This document shows, piece by piece, positions 12,139 to 23,133 of a stretch of DNA of 64,000 nucleotides (the first letter of the stretch is position 1; each line of letters starts with the position of its first letter). The notes under the pieces are model-generated. The model did not search any database. It saw nothing but the letters and a program-made list of their open reading frames with translations, and was not told the origin of the DNA. The position numbers and the translations under genes are program-made. The stretch is from Taenia hydatigena (lineage: Eukaryota; Platyhelminthes; Cestoda; Cyclophyllidea; Taeniidae). The stretch is from positions 5,131,471-5,195,470 of the forward strand of contig JADWOT020000007.1 in assembly GCA_036345935.2 (NCBI GenBank), in the 5' to 3' direction.

Positions 12139-12867
12139 ATGCAGACTTTCAAAGCCTTTTACGTGCTGACACTTACCCTTTGTATGTTTGCCTGTAGAGG
12201 CGCCACTTACAGAAAAATGATGATGGAAGTAAAGGTTTTAGGAGCGATGGTAGATGGAACACTGCTTTTACAAGAGTTGACGGCACCCAATGCAACGGAT
12301 GGACACCACACTGCTGCTGCTACCACAGCATCAACTCAGGCCCTAAGAACGCCAAACACAATGGAACCCATGTCCTCCTCTACCAATACAACGGTATTAA
12401 CACAGGCCCAACTGACTCCAAGTGCATCGGAGCCAACTTCGCTGACTACCAATGTCACAAATGCTCCGGCAACGACCGACAAATCCCAAACATCGGCATC
12501 ATCTGATGAGCTGCCAACATCAACACAGGTTTCGGCGACAACGAACGCCAACACTGCAGTATTAAAGCAAACTTTACTAATGCAAGGTGCAACGGAACCG
12601 ACCTCAGCATCCACCAATAGCACAGCTTCGCCACAGGTTACTCTGGCGCCCAATACAACGCAATCATTAAAATTGTCAAGCGATGATGCAATTAAAACAC
12701 AGACCCCAGTGACACTCCTTGCAACTCAACCACCGATAGCAACTGCCAACCTTCCAGCATCAACACAGGCGTTGGATGCGATTGCTGAAACGCATCCACA
12801 GGAACTGTCAACCAACGTTGCAGTTCAAACGCAGGCTTCAGTAACATTCCACGCAACGCAACCGTGA
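12139..12867 (+). CDS. Secreted mucin-like Ser/Thr-rich protein
   Basis: A 242-residue frame. Residues 1-21 form a signal peptide (MQTFKAFYVLTLTLCMFACR). A short linker (ATYRKMMMEVKVLGAMVDGT) follows. From about residue 48 to the end the protein is rich in Thr, Ser, Ala, Pro and Gln, in imperfect repeats of roughly 22 residues with a core like TQAxxTPxATEPxS. Several NxT/NxS sequons (NATD, NTTV, NVTN) suit a glycosylated secreted mucin. There is no transmembrane segment. After the TGA stop the same frame stays open for 42 more codons of the same composition, to 12996, so the stop may be a nonsense mutation; alternatively GTGAGC overlapping it could be a splice donor. The left palindrome boundary falls inside this gene near 12702. 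The minus-strand paralogue at 51193-52101 supports the start. Exact family unknown. Confidence 0.7.
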   Translation: MQTFKAFYVLTLTLCMFACRGATYRKMMMEVKVLGAMVDGTLLLQELTAPNATDGHHTAAATTASTQALRTPNTMEPMSSSTNTTVLTQAQLTPSASEPTSLTTNVTNAPATTDKSQTSASSDELPTSTQVSATTNANTAVLKQTLLMQGATEPTSASTNSTASPQVTLAPNTTQSLKLSSDDAIKTQTPVTLLATQPPIATANLPASTQALDAIAETHPQELSTNVAVQTQASVTFHATQP

Positions 12868-12996
12868 GCCACATCTGCCGGCATTTCAGCATCAACACAG
12901 ACGCTGGTGATAAACAATGCACCGCCCACCAATGCCAAACCTTCATCGCAGACTCCGATGATGCTTACCTCTATAGATCCCCTACAACATCCCTGA
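12868..12996 (+). pseudogene. Read-through 3' extension of the mucin-like frame
   Basis: After the TGA at 12865-12867 the same frame continues for 42 codons (for example SASTQTLVI and PPTNAKPSSQTP) to a TGA ending at 12996. The paralogue near 51.2 kb has coding sequence of the same kind in this position. This suggests the upstream stop shortened an ancestral gene. In the right arm the same TGA is present at 38997-38999. Confidence 0.55.
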
Positions 12997-13015
12997 AATA
13001 ATCTTTCCTCTCCGT

Positions 13016-13021
13016 TTTATT
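13016..13021 (-). promoter_or_regulatory. Possible poly(A) signal AATAAA of the convergent strand
   Basis: AATAAA on the minus strand, about 100 bp past the stop of the minus-strand frame at 13120. The same hexamer in a similar context occurs after each mucin 3' end (14877-14882 on minus, 51172-51177 on plus). Its mirror is at 38843-38848. Confidence 0.4.
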
Positions 13022-13119
13022 GCTGCATCCATCTCTGTCGTCCCTTTTCTATTAGGATAGCAGTCTGTTATTACTGTACACCTTAAATATTTCGGGTCTG
13101 TCAATGGCATTGCTAAAAT

Positions 13120-13882
13120 TTAGTCCAGCACATTCACTTTAAATTCTGGTGTTACTGTCTCACCATTCCATAAAAGTCTCTTTACGCTTGTTTTCTCACT
13201 GTAATATTTTCCAAACTCGCGTTGCTTCAGGCTTCGACATTTGTATTGCGCGTTGATTGCCGAATGGATACCTTGACATTCCGTATCAGCAAATAATGCG
13301 AGTGCGTTTTCGTGCATATCCTTAACGACACAATCGTCATAGTGAAGTTCTGTTAATCCATTCCAATAAAGAAACAGCCAATGCTATGACCTTTATGCAT
13401 CAAAGAGGCTATTGGCATTGGTTGAATCTCATTTTCCTCAACGCAACGATTAGAGCGCACAAATTGAGGGAGGTATATCTGAATAGTTCGTAACTTAAGT
13501 AAAACAGCATCCTCCAATTCTGTCTTATCTGCATAGGCCACGTAACGAAAAACATAATCAACGCCTATTTTGGCACATAAACCGCAATGATTGCCAGATG
13601 ATATTCAATGGACACATTTCGGTGGTTGTGCTAGTATTGAATTGCGCTGCGTTGCTTGCGGTAAATGCAAAAAGCGGTAATGGAGGCATCCTCCATTACA
13701 TTCCCAAGCAATAAAATGACTTGCAGGCTATGAAAGTCAATCAATAGTGACTCACAAAAGGAATGCGTATCGAAACTCGTAAGAGACCCGCATCGAGCCA
13801 AAAGCTGAATGGTGTTCAATTGGTTATGAATAGCGTGGCCCTCATTGAACAGATGAATCATGGTGGCTAGAAACATAGGCAA
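13120..13882 (-). pseudogene. Unidentified minus-strand gene remnant (three frames)
   Basis: Three consecutive minus-strand open stretches run 13882 to 13631 (83 aa), about 13604 to 13353 (84 codons, with HCGLC near its start) and 13317 to 13120 (65 aa, starting MHENALALFADTECQGI). They are in different frames, so splicing or frameshifts are needed to join them. A second, decayed copy lies at 14985-15420 and shares MHENALALF and VAYADKT / VAYANKT at the same spacing, so the segment was probably coding when duplicated. I do not recognise the protein. It converges on the mucin-like gene and an AATAAA follows at 13016. The start of the first frame overlaps the plus-strand OB-fold frame at 13860. 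Confidence 0.4.
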
Positions 13883-14090
13883 ACTTTATTTTGTGCGCGT
13901 ATTAATGCCACCCATTGTAGCACACCCAGTCACAGTAGGCAGCCTTCACATCACTGACGTCAAATCACGTAAGAACAGTACTTTAATATTCAAAGCATCC
14001 GTTTTAAGCCATTATCACTACGCTATTGCTGTTATATTCATTAGAATGAATTTGAAGTCGGAATCGTTGGCAGCCAAAAATGACGAGTGA
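13860..14090 (+). pseudogene. POT1-like first OB-fold exon
   Basis: A 76-residue frame that contains VRVLMPPIVAHPVTVGSLHI followed by TDVKSRKNSTLIFKASVL. The arrangement (hydrophobic strand, Pro-Pro, about ten residues, then alternating hydrophobics ending in T-D, then polar turn and a second strand) matches the first OB fold of POT1-family telomeric single-strand binding proteins. A possible donor (CAC|GTAAGA) lies inside the frame right after TDVKS, so the real exon could end there. The gene is not complete on either side. Its mirror in the right arm carries TNVKS, losing the Asp. Family assignment inferred from motif order. Confidence 0.4.
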
Positions 14091-14734
14091 GTTGTGGTGG
14101 CTGCTAGATGCCTTTACTGAAAATTTGGTCCCATATTATCGACGTACTTGCTAATAACAAATGCATTTACGACTCTTGCCTATTTAGACACCCGCGGTTC
14201 TCACTGCCACTCAAAATTACCAACCAACGGTAGAGCAAATATCTCAGCGACCGATGAGCGACTAAATTACGTGCACATGGAACGACATCCACTTCCTACT
14301 TCGCCCATGTAATGAGCACTTGAAATAGCTCCCGAATCGATTGATAGAGAATGGATGAGTGCAGATGGTTAGATGGAATCTTTTCGGCTGCGCGTCGGAT
14401 GATAAGCAGACGACATCGAGGACAAATATAGGCTGGAAAGGGTGAATAGGCGCACAGAGAACGGAGACGAACGATGATTTGGATCGCCTCGTACTCCAAA
14501 GGAGCCAACACTTTTCTCGTAGCGGCAAACGGATAACCCATTTTTCTCATGTTAGGACACGTACTGTTCCTCCTTTGCTACATCATTTATTCTTGTAAGT
14601 GCGACCATGTTGTGATGAGCCGCCACTGGTTCGCTAAAATGGCCTCACGCAGCATGTGGTTGCGTGCATGATCTGCAGGCATAAGAGCGTATTTGGAAAG
14701 GTGTAGGTGGAACTATCTGCGGTTATTGTGGCTC
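14091..14734. other. Arm sequence without supportable gene
   Basis: Two overlapping minus-strand frames (14262-14528 and 14296-14550) and little else. They are equally open in the right arm, but at this identity that says nothing about coding. Confidence 0.35.
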
Positions 14735-14857
14735 TACTATTCAGAACAGCTGGGAGCACAGGCCTCGGTAACAACCAATGCAACGTAACCTCCTGCACCG
14801 CCTACCAATGCCATGTCCTCACCAGAGGCTCTAGTGATGCCTTCATTAATTAATTAA
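14735..14857 (+). pseudogene. Mucin-like 3' fragment with internal stop
   Basis: The plus frame reads GAQASVTTNAT, a TAA stop, then PPAPPTNAMSSPEALVMPSL and a final stop. It aligns with the last part of the minus-strand paralogue near 51.2 kb (VSVTTNATKP and SPQALVMP). The signal peptide and repeat region are missing, so this is a dead fragment from a duplication of the mucin-plus-downstream unit about 1.9 kb away from the first copy. Confidence 0.65.
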
Positions 14858-14984
14858 CATCGTAATTTTTTCCACTTTTATTGTTTCTCCTTTTTCTAGT
14901 GTAGTTTTGCTATTAGTTTAGCAGCCCGTTATTATCTTGTCCCTTAAATACATTGGCTCTTTAGAAAAATTATTAAAAACAATC

Positions 14985-15420
14985 TAGCAACTTCACTTCA
15001 AATTCTGATGCTACTGTTTCACTAATCTTTAAAGTCTATTTAATCTCGCTTACTTACTGTAAATTTCCGGAATTACGCTAATCTACAGCTTTGACATTTG
15101 TTTTGCGCGACAATTGCCAGATGGGTACCCTGAGACTTCATATCAACAAACAATGCGAGTGCGTTTTCGTGCATGCCCTTAAAGATAAAATCATCATAGG
15201 AGTGTTTCATTGGTTGATTCCTGTGAATAAACAACCAGCGCTATGGCTTTTATACATCAAAGAGTCTAGCGACACCGATTACGTCTCGGTTTTCACCACG
15301 TGAAAACCAGAACGCGTCGATTAGTTGAGGTGTAATGTAATAATCCGTAGCTCTATAGGCAACATCATCCACCGATTTTGTTTTATTTGCATAGGCCACA
15401 GACTGAAGCTCTTACCTAAC
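14985..15420 (-). pseudogene. Second copy of the unidentified minus-strand remnant
   Basis: Homologous to 13120-13604. On the minus strand it reads VAYANKTKSVDDVAYR and later GMHENALALFVDMKSQGTH, but with several stops and frameshifts. Together with the mucin fragment before it and the OB-fold exons after it, it forms a repeat of the unit starting near 12.9 kb. Confidence 0.5.
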
Positions 15421-15617
15421 GTCTGGTTTGGTACATAATTCCTAACTGTCGAAAACGTATTTTGATGAGCACAATCTGTTGGAGGTGCTAGCATTTAATT
15501 GCGTCGTGTGGCTTGCGTTTAAAGCATGTGACCATTTGCATTTTAATAGTAAAAGTGGAAATCACAGTACCATTTATTACATATGCCAAGCACTGAAGGG
15601 AACTGTTTGTATTCCTA

Positions 15618-16106
15618 ACTTATGTGAGCCTCATCCTGGTCCGCAACCTCCAACACCCCGAGAACTGTGCCACACTAGCCATTCGAATTACTTGTTTTGC
15701 CAACCACCTTCTGAGATTGTTAACTATGCTTTGCTTACAGTTGTTTACGCATCACAATGGAGTCATTTAAGCCTTTGTGAGCCTTGTTGTCACCTACGGA
15801 GACGGATTGACCCACAAAGAGCTGCTATTTAGAATTGATGCCCTACATTTACAATGGATGAAAGGAAACGCCCTAGGGCGTGTTGAAGTTAGCCTCAGTG
15901 TGAACCACTTTTATGCGTTTCAGACCGAACACTTTAAGCTGTTAGGCAAACCAATGTTAGTGCTTGCGAGTGAAATAATTGCACATGATAGGAGCTTTCG
16001 GTTCTCCAGACAAGTCGTGTCATCGAGAAGTCATGAAATCAGCTGCTTAAATTGGCTGAGTAGCACGAAGTTATTTAGCTTACAATGTCGGAGAATTTTC
16101 CTTTGA
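15618..16106 (+). pseudogene. POT1-like OB-fold gene remnant, best preserved copy
   Basis: The first block (15618-15680) reads TYVSLILVRNLQHPENCATL. The second (15777-16106, 109 codons open) contains LVVTYGDGLTHKELLFRI, then DALHLQWMKGNALGRVEVSL and SVNHFYAFQ, and ends with a stop after CRRIFL. Gly-Asp followed by a basic/hydrophobic strand, then a loop with spaced Gly residues, fits strands 4-5 of a POT1-type OB fold. About 100 bp with a stop separate the blocks; an acceptor-like tgctttgcttacag at the end of this stretch suggests an intron. Six copies of the second block occur in the window, counting the right-arm mirror, and this pair of arms holds the only ones without internal stops. Function is inferred from fold pattern only. 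Confidence 0.45.
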
Positions 16107-17523
16107 TTTATATGAGCAAAATGGCTAGCGACATAGTCTGTGAAAGAGTGCATCCTTAGAATCTAACATGCGCTTTAGAAGCACAAATTTAGGTCATGAT
16201 GGCAGGACGAGCTGGTGATGCCGCAGAGGGACGCGTGATGATGTTTTGCGTTTTCCAGCAATTTCATTCCGAATGACTCTCTTTCGTGACTAAGTGCCTG
16301 GGTTGACATTATCGCATTTCCAATGACTTGACAACAAGGCTATTCCTTCCTCCCACCCAACTTTTGCAGTCAATATACGGCCTTGTCCTCTCTCTACCAC
16401 TCGCTTTCCATTTTTCCGCACAGCATATGACGGTGGAGAAAGACAAGTGCTGGTTGGCATAGCTGTAAAATGAATTTAAAAAGCGTTTTTTCGAATCAAC
16501 CTAGAGAAGAAGAAAGAATTACAATTAATGCAGCAGAGAACAAGGGGTCAAATCACACTTTGCAAGCAAATCCTTGCTCTTTCAACCGAACACAGAGCAG
16601 TGTGCGATTTCGGCTATCAGTGGTTCTGAGTTAGACGAAGTACAAAGTATAGATCCTGCCGTAAATCTAGCAATAAGCGTTAAAATTTAACCTAGACAAA
16701 GAAGGCGAGTTAGTAATCAAAGGGTATAGTGTATGCGCGTTGCTGATATACTGCTGATTTAATGTCAATCCCAACGTCTGTTCTTTTACTGATACCACAT
16801 TACCAGTGACACGCAGCATTTAACCATTTCCAGTACGCGATCCCTTTATACTTAACTACTCTGTGATTCAATGAGCACGAAACACATTTTAAAGTGTGTA
16901 GGTTTCATTTCGAGCACACAAGCAGATATAAATTGGCGTTGTCGGTGGCTTCAAATAGAGGCTTCCAACAACTACGTTGCTGAGAATTGGCACAAATTCA
17001 AGTCCGTCATCATGCTAATCTCTAGATATAACGTTATCGACAATGAAGTTGCAGGATAGCGCTTTGAGTAAGGCATGTGCAATGAAAATCAACGTGAGCC
17101 GAATGCTAGTCAGAGCATGTTTGTGCCTTTTTTTCTTATTTCAACCTCTCTACTGATTTATCAGAGTGGTATACATAATCTAGCACTTACCAAATTGGAA
17201 TACGTAGTGGTGAGTCCAGTTCGAGACAACCCTTGGAAGACCATATGACAAAATTTGGCTTCACACTTTGAGGTGTGGAGTTAGAGATAATGGGATTTTG
17301 GAAGTAAGTGTCACATCACCAAGCATCATCAACATTGTTCTCAGTTGTTTTCCTTTTCCATCCCTCCCTGCATAATCTATCCCATGCTAACAACATTCCC
17401 TTCTAAAAAGAAGGAGCAGTCCACTAAGTTATTTTGCCCTATGATTGCAGCATGACATAACGGAGGATAATTTTCATAATAGATGCCACTTGCAACGAAA
17501 ACGCTTGCTCAGAACATGGACTC
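16107..17523. other. Arm sequence without supportable gene
   Basis: Contains a 62-codon plus frame (16871-17059) and its antisense, neither recognised. The rest shows no features beyond mirror identity with 34.34-35.75 kb. Confidence 0.35.
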
Positions 17524-17742
17524 TTATCGGCGAAAAGTGGTTGTCATTACGCAAAAGGAGAAACCAGCCCACTGACATTCTATATGGGAGAAACTTGCCA
17601 CAACAAGAAAATTTTGCTGGTTGACAAATGTAATGGATTGTGTGGAAGACGCTTTTACAAACAGAATCCCAGCTTTTAAGATAATGGCTCTCACCCTACC
17701 TGTCTGACCGGAAGACTTTGCTGTTGGCGTTGCCATCATCAA
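17524..17742 (-). pseudogene. Unidentified minus-strand frame downstream of OB-fold exon
   Basis: A 72-codon frame with a hydrophobic strand-rich middle (VRAIILKAGILFVKAS). It follows the minus-strand OB-fold fragment 17835-18029 by about 90 bp and could be a further exon of the same remnant. I do not recognise it. Confidence 0.25.
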
Positions 17743-17834
17743 TTATCGGTTTGCGCGAATATCCACCTTTCCCTCTTATGTAAAATACCCCGAAAGCAGA
17801 TGGAACAAGAGAGCAAGGTAGCGCTTTAAGTAGT

Positions 17835-18029
17835 TTAAGAAAACCACCCAAAGGCGCTCAGCTGTGGTGACTTTGGTAAAGCAACTTCCTTATTGATAGC
17901 ATACAGAAAAGGAGACATGCCCACGCATTTACCCTCCTTCATGTGCTCGACGTGTATTAGCCTCATTTGTCCATGAAGAAGAACGTTGCGAGGCGCATAC
18001 GGCTGTACTTCTTGCACTGCAAACGTCAC
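17835..18029 (-). pseudogene. POT1-like OB-fold exon (strand 4-5 region)
   Basis: A 64-codon frame containing APRNVLLHGQMRLIHVEHMK and then EGKCVGMSPFLYAI. The order hydrophobic, Gly, polar, then basic and hydrophobic alternation, followed by a turn and a Gly resembles the GD[IV]xRxHR[LV] strand of POT1 OB folds, though the usual Asp is Gln here. It lies about 390 bp downstream (minus strand) of the frame with the KGSD motif at 18419-18529, the expected order for two exons of one OB fold. Mirror at 33833-34027. Confidence 0.35.
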
Positions 18030-18418
18030 CGTGCTAGTTATTGCTTTTAAATATCGAGGTGGAATGCCATTGCCACTCAGCTGATGCTTAGTAGTCGCTG
18101 TGTCGGGTTACGACAGTGGTCAAGTACAAGGCTGGAAAAGAGGCATCTAATTTACACTAGTTGTGAACCGATAGTCAAAAAAAGGACATTTGTCAATTAA
18201 AAATATCCAGGTAATGATTGAAGATGTGGGTTTAGGGGAGTAGAGATGCCATCTTGCCCGCTTACATTCTGCATGATTACCCCGTCGTAGTTGATGGCAA
18301 GTGCAATTAGGGGTCCCAACTGCAAACAATCTAGTAAATTAATTTGTAGCACATTTAATTAGCTAACACTGCAAATATTTCGATGCTCTTCATTTCGACG
18401 TAAAATGCCCAGTTGCTT

Positions 18419-18529
18419 TCAAAGCTGCCCCACCCTGAAAGTGCCATAAATTGGCACACCAGGTGTGCGCGTACCTTTGACATCAAGCACAGCAAATGTG
18501 TCAGAACCTTTCACCTTTGAGAGCAGAAT
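18419..18529 (-). pseudogene. POT1-like OB1 fragment with KGSD motif (truncated)
   Basis: The minus strand encodes LSKVKGSDTFAVLDVKGTRT, followed by PGVPIYGTFRVGQL and a TGA. Lys-Gly-Ser/Thr-Asp directly followed by a hydrophobic strand ending in an acidic residue is the most telling feature of the first OB fold of POT1 proteins (KGTDY in vertebrates). It has no start codon and a stop lies just upstream, so an upstream splice acceptor is required. In the right arm the TGA is TGG and the frame runs 19 codons further. Confidence 0.45.
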
Positions 18530-19269
18530 TTAATAGCTTCTCATAGAGATTGACAGGGTGATAGCAGGAAATACACTTAATCAGTAGTGTTCGCCCTTCG
18601 AAGGGGAGGAGAAGGCAGAGTGGGTTTGCTTGCAGAATACGAACCTTTGCCAAGTCCTATCTAAATGGATGCTAGAGAGGTGATGCTTGCTGAATAAATG
18701 CAGCTTACGCTTAGGCGCTAATTAATGTTCCTTCATTTATGTGTGTAAATCCTTGAAGCCTTGCTTGTTAAAATACATTTTCGGTACTAGAAGTCTGCGC
18801 ATTTTGTGGATACTCTTTGCCGCAATCTTAGAGACTTTGCTGCTGATTTTGCTGTTGCCTGTCCTTTTCATGTTTTCTTTTCCCCACCATCCACCTCCGT
18901 TATTAACCCCTACTCGAGGGCATGTTTATGCCATCGCCGGCTAAGTGAGTTGCCCATGCCCTTTCCAGCAGACGCCTCGTTGCTGACTCATCCGCTTCGA
19001 GCGGTTAGTCGATCAACGGATCAATGCAATCGATAAGACCACCTGCTGTATTTTCGTTGCTCAGTGTTTGCCCAGTCGGTCAGTTCGTTCACTGACCTAC
19101 TCAACCCACGGCAAGTTGAGCTGCAAACACTCCCACAAACGGATGAGTGGAAAATCATTTTAGCATTCGCTCAAGACTATGGTGCGTAGGGTCGTCAATT
19201 GCTGTAAAAATGCGTCACTAACGCATGGTTTAAGTTCAATATTATAATGTCTTGGTCAAACAGTGTTTT
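18530..19269. other. Arm sequence; hydrophobic 67-codon frame at 18741-18944
   Basis: The plus frame 18741-18944 contains ILWILFAAILETLLLILLLP, a possible membrane segment, but the diverged copy of this segment at 2.64-3.05 kb does not keep the frame, so I do not call it a gene. Confidence 0.35.
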
Positions 19270-21774
19270 TTTAACTCGTCAATGACATTTGGTTGCAAAA
19301 CATTTTGTCTACCATATTGTGTATGAGAGCAAGCTATTTAAATAACCAGTGCTATTATTAATAGGTTTGCTTCTCACGCGATCCTATCATGTTTGCCCAG
19401 CAAGTAGCTGCTAGGTTTAAAGACAATCAGTCCACATTTTAAATGAGTTTAACTAAGAAGGACATCATCGAAAATTATGGCATAATTTACGCGAGGCAAA
19501 TCTATCATTTGTTTTGCTATACTTGCCGAAGATATCGTATATGGAAGGTAGCACACTGGCAATTCAGAACCACAGTATTTCACAAACATTTCACTAAAAG
19601 AACAGGGCGCGACAGTGATCACCAGAGTAAAATGTAGCGGTCCATATCCAATTACTTTAAAAGCATTTTTCAAGTAGCAGGCTAGTGGATTCGTCAGTCC
19701 AACGCAAGCCAGCCTAAGTTAAGATAGCCACCTTTTGGCGATATCATCAAGAGTGTTTTTAGCCCTGCAGCTGGAGACATCCTTCTGCAAAGCACATATA
19801 TTCAAACTCCACCAGCGCACCTTGCAAAGCGTTGCTGTAAACCTAGCAGAGCACATGGGCAAAAGGACCGCATGAAAGTTGGGCTGTTTTGTAGAAATTG
19901 ATTTCTCAATCAGTCATCATTTAAGCATCATCCTAGCCATCTATCTGCTTCACTTAGTCCAATTCCTCCACATGTCCATCTTTATCCGCATTCAGCGGAA
20001 ACGAGAAGTGCCTATAAGCTCAAAAGTTGATCAGCCCAAATAACAGCACTGGAAAGAGCTATTGATTAAAAACATCCAACCAAAGTACATTAGCATTGTC
20101 ACATGTGCATGCAGAATGATGTGAGGAAATAGCTTGGGGTGAAATAGCACCGAAACAAGTGATACCTGGTCCTGCAAAACCTTAAAAGGAAATGATGCCG
20201 AAAGTCTACACCAGTCGGAAGTGAGAGCAACCACGCGGCACGTGCAACTAATTGATTTACACGCGTCAGATTCAAAGAAGTCAGTCACACAGCCAACATC
20301 CAGACATGCTCTGCTGCGAGTTGTTTCGTCTGCTTTCATTGATCTTACTCACGGTATCGTTCCCTCCATTCAGTTCTCCATCATTACATCCGTCCTAATT
20401 AATTTCCTTTTTGCCTCAGGTCTTCTTTTCATCTCTTACTTCTACCGCCTTCAACTCCATCTGCTCGTCAGTCCCAACCTCCCGCCCCACCGTTTTCAAG
20501 ACGCTAAAGGACCACATCGTCTGGAAATCGTAAAAGTTAGAGGTAAATTGTAATACCATACCATTTCCTTCCATTTTACCATATTCTAATCCCACCCTCC
20601 TGCTTCAGTTGCATGCGTCATTGTAAGAGCATTACATCTGCCATCCAGTGTATCTCACTTAGAAAGAGAATGCTTTGCTTAGAGTCCCCGGATGGCCGTG
20701 AAAAATTCATGCTCTTTCCTCCGAGTCAAATCCTTTTTATTTAACTCAGTTAAACGGCTTGATGAAATAATAAATGTATCAGTTTGATGGAATGATTAGA
20801 GAAAGGGAAAAAAATGAAGAACACTGCACCGCAGCACTGTGCAGGGTTATCCTACAGTGTTGACCTCCATTCCTTAAGCTCTACTTCCCCACTCTGCTTT
20901 TTCTGCGGTTCCTTATCCCTGCGCCTGTATCTCAACCATTCCTGTATCTGTTTGAGCTGAAAATGCATGCTCCTTTACTTCCATAGAAGAAATGCATGCA
21001 CTGCTGGTATTGCTAAATAATCACATGCAAGGATTGCGAATGCGCATTAGGCGCGTCTGTTTGTTAGCTCCATAGAAATCTTTAGTAGCATTTAGCCAAT
21101 CCTTCAATTAACTTCACGATTACACTGCGCTCACTGTGCTACGCTAGCTTTTAATGGCTCTTACGTGCGTTTGTAACCGCTAAATAAATGGGGCAGCAGC
21201 AGACCCACTGGAGTGCAGCGGCTTGTTCCACATCCATGCCCCACTGTAAAAGACCACAACACAGTACTCAGGACTATGCCTGACTTTATCAGACTAGAAT
21301 CCACTGGAGTATCACAGAATAGATTAGCCACCTAAGCCAGATTATGGCAGGCCTGGATAAATTTGGATAGATGCTGATTGACGGGGCTATCTGATCAACT
21401 GTGCATGTCTCATCCTCAGCGGGGCCTTTACACGCTACAATTAAATCCAACCCAAAACTCTTATTTGGCCTGCCTAATCTACTCGGTGCATCTCCGTGCC
21501 ACGTGAAGTGAGGCACCTTCCTTCTTCCTCTTAGATATTAAGGGTCACAGTGCACACTCAAACAACAGGTCTAATGACGTTTACGAATGGAGGGGTGGGT
21601 GCCCATTTGCCTACTACTTTTCCCCACGCTAGAGCACTGGAAGTATTACTCGTACGTCCGTGCTCGTCACTGCCAAACACAAGAACGTCTTTAGATCCTC
21701 CTAAGTGTCATACTAACCTGCTGCACAAGTACGCGCAGGCTCTTCCATGCACGTGCCTGGCATTGTTTAGTTAA
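19270..21774 (+). other. Duplicated gene-like unit of unknown function
   Basis: This segment has a strongly diverged third copy at about 60040-62246, and three places keep reading frame between them. At 19443 a frame starts MSLTKKDIIENYG (MAERDIIQHYD at 60238). At 20221-20330 RATTRHVQLIDLH aligns with GATTWHVQLIDLH at 60991, with many differences in third positions. At 21535, right after the acceptor cttcttcctcttag, the frame ILRVTVHTQTTGLMTF stays open to 21774; the other copy has ILWIILCAQELGLMKF. These could be exons of one spliced gene. I do not recognise the product. Confidence 0.35.
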
Positions 21775-23126
21775 CAGCTTGTGGATTGTCGCATAGCGTA
21801 CTTGCCGGCCATTAGCCGTAAGCAGACTACAAGTACCGTGCTTGATACTGCATTTATGATGTCATCTACTTCGATGGATTGTAGCATGGTTAGAACAAGG
21901 GTAACCAACTTCTTGGCATCATGTTAAAACTGTTTTACAAGACGTTGAGCCTTCTTAAATAGAGTTTGTCAATGTAACACCTAGGTATGTGGGCAAATCG
22001 GCGCAGCAATTTAGCAGCAAGAGTTTAAGCCGGCCTCGCTGGGGTCCAATTGGTAAAAACTAAATCGACGTTTACAGATATTTGATGCGCTTAATGGTGT
22101 TAAGTACACCTGAAACCTCGGAAACATGCCGTGGTCAGCAGCATTTAGATTTCATGGCAGATGTGTTTGCTAGTGCTGTGAGGATCGGCTCAAATGTAGT
22201 TACTCCTAACCGGCACAGACAAATTAAACTAACCTGTAGGTATAACATTAGTCGGTCTAAGCATGTGCTCACCACATCACCATAATCATGCAAATTTGGT
22301 CCTATCATATGTCCCACATAAAGATCGCTGAATTTGAAGATACACATTCGCCAATAGATGTGCAAACCTGAGGACTATCTTCTCGTTTTCTAGCATAAGA
22401 CCCAGTGGGACCAGAGTTAATAACGCAATCAAACAATGCTAGTATGTTGCACATTTATATCCATTGAGGTGCAAATATTCTATCGACTATTACGAGTGAA
22501 TCGTCTTCCTTACTGTAAGCTTTGCATACTTTGTGGATATAAGCATCTTTTCAAAAGAGATGCCTCACAAGCTAAAGCAGATGAGAAACGATCGAAAGGC
22601 CGACGAGGGTGGTATTCTTTCCTACGCTTGGCGCTTTAGTATAATCTTGTGTGTTCTTTTTCCTTCTGAATGTATTTAACTGCTAGCACTTTTCCGCTGG
22701 CTTCATCCAAAACTACTAAAAAGCTTGAATTTTATCACTTTAACGCACTATTGTGGCATGAAGCGCGGCAGAGGGCTTCGATAAGTTATTACACAAAAAA
22801 TTGGGCAAAAACAAAATAGCCCTTGCAACGCTTTTTATGTTGGCATTGTCATCATTGCAGTTCATTATCCCTCCTACTGCGACGTGTCAAAAATAAGCAG
22901 TCTAGTTGTAGATATTGCTGTGTCACTTAGTTTGAGCAAAAGACTAAAGTAAGAAGTTGTTTTGGGATAAAGTGAGGGTGATTTGAGAGGACATCACTTA
23001 CGACGATGTTAATGCGGGCATGGAGGTAACGGTGGTAGTAAGGGCAGCGATGGAGTGACGAAAGTGATAGCAGGAGAGTACAAGTTAGGGATATGCTGCA
23101 GGCAACGGCAAATGAGGCAAGAGGGG
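21775..23126. other. Arm sequence without supportable gene
   Basis: Overlapping frames on both strands at 22082-22365 are identical in the two arms but have no recognisable features. Nothing else seen before the tRNA gene. Confidence 0.35.
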
Positions 23127-23130
23127 AAAA
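23127..23130 (-). terminator. Pol III terminator of left tRNA-Trp
   Basis: TTTT on the minus strand four bases past the tRNA 3' end, the normal RNA polymerase III stop. Mirror at 28751-28754. Confidence 0.7.
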
Positions 23131-23133
23131 CAG

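Noticed and set aside
12336..12653. 105-codon minus-strand frame opposite the mucin-like gene
   Set aside because: It is the antisense of a Thr/Ala-rich repeat; the plus frame has a signal peptide, promoter and paralogue, the minus frame has none.
18741..18944. Hydrophobic 67-codon frame as a membrane protein
   Set aside because: The diverged copy at 2.64-3.05 kb breaks the frame early, so conservation is absent.
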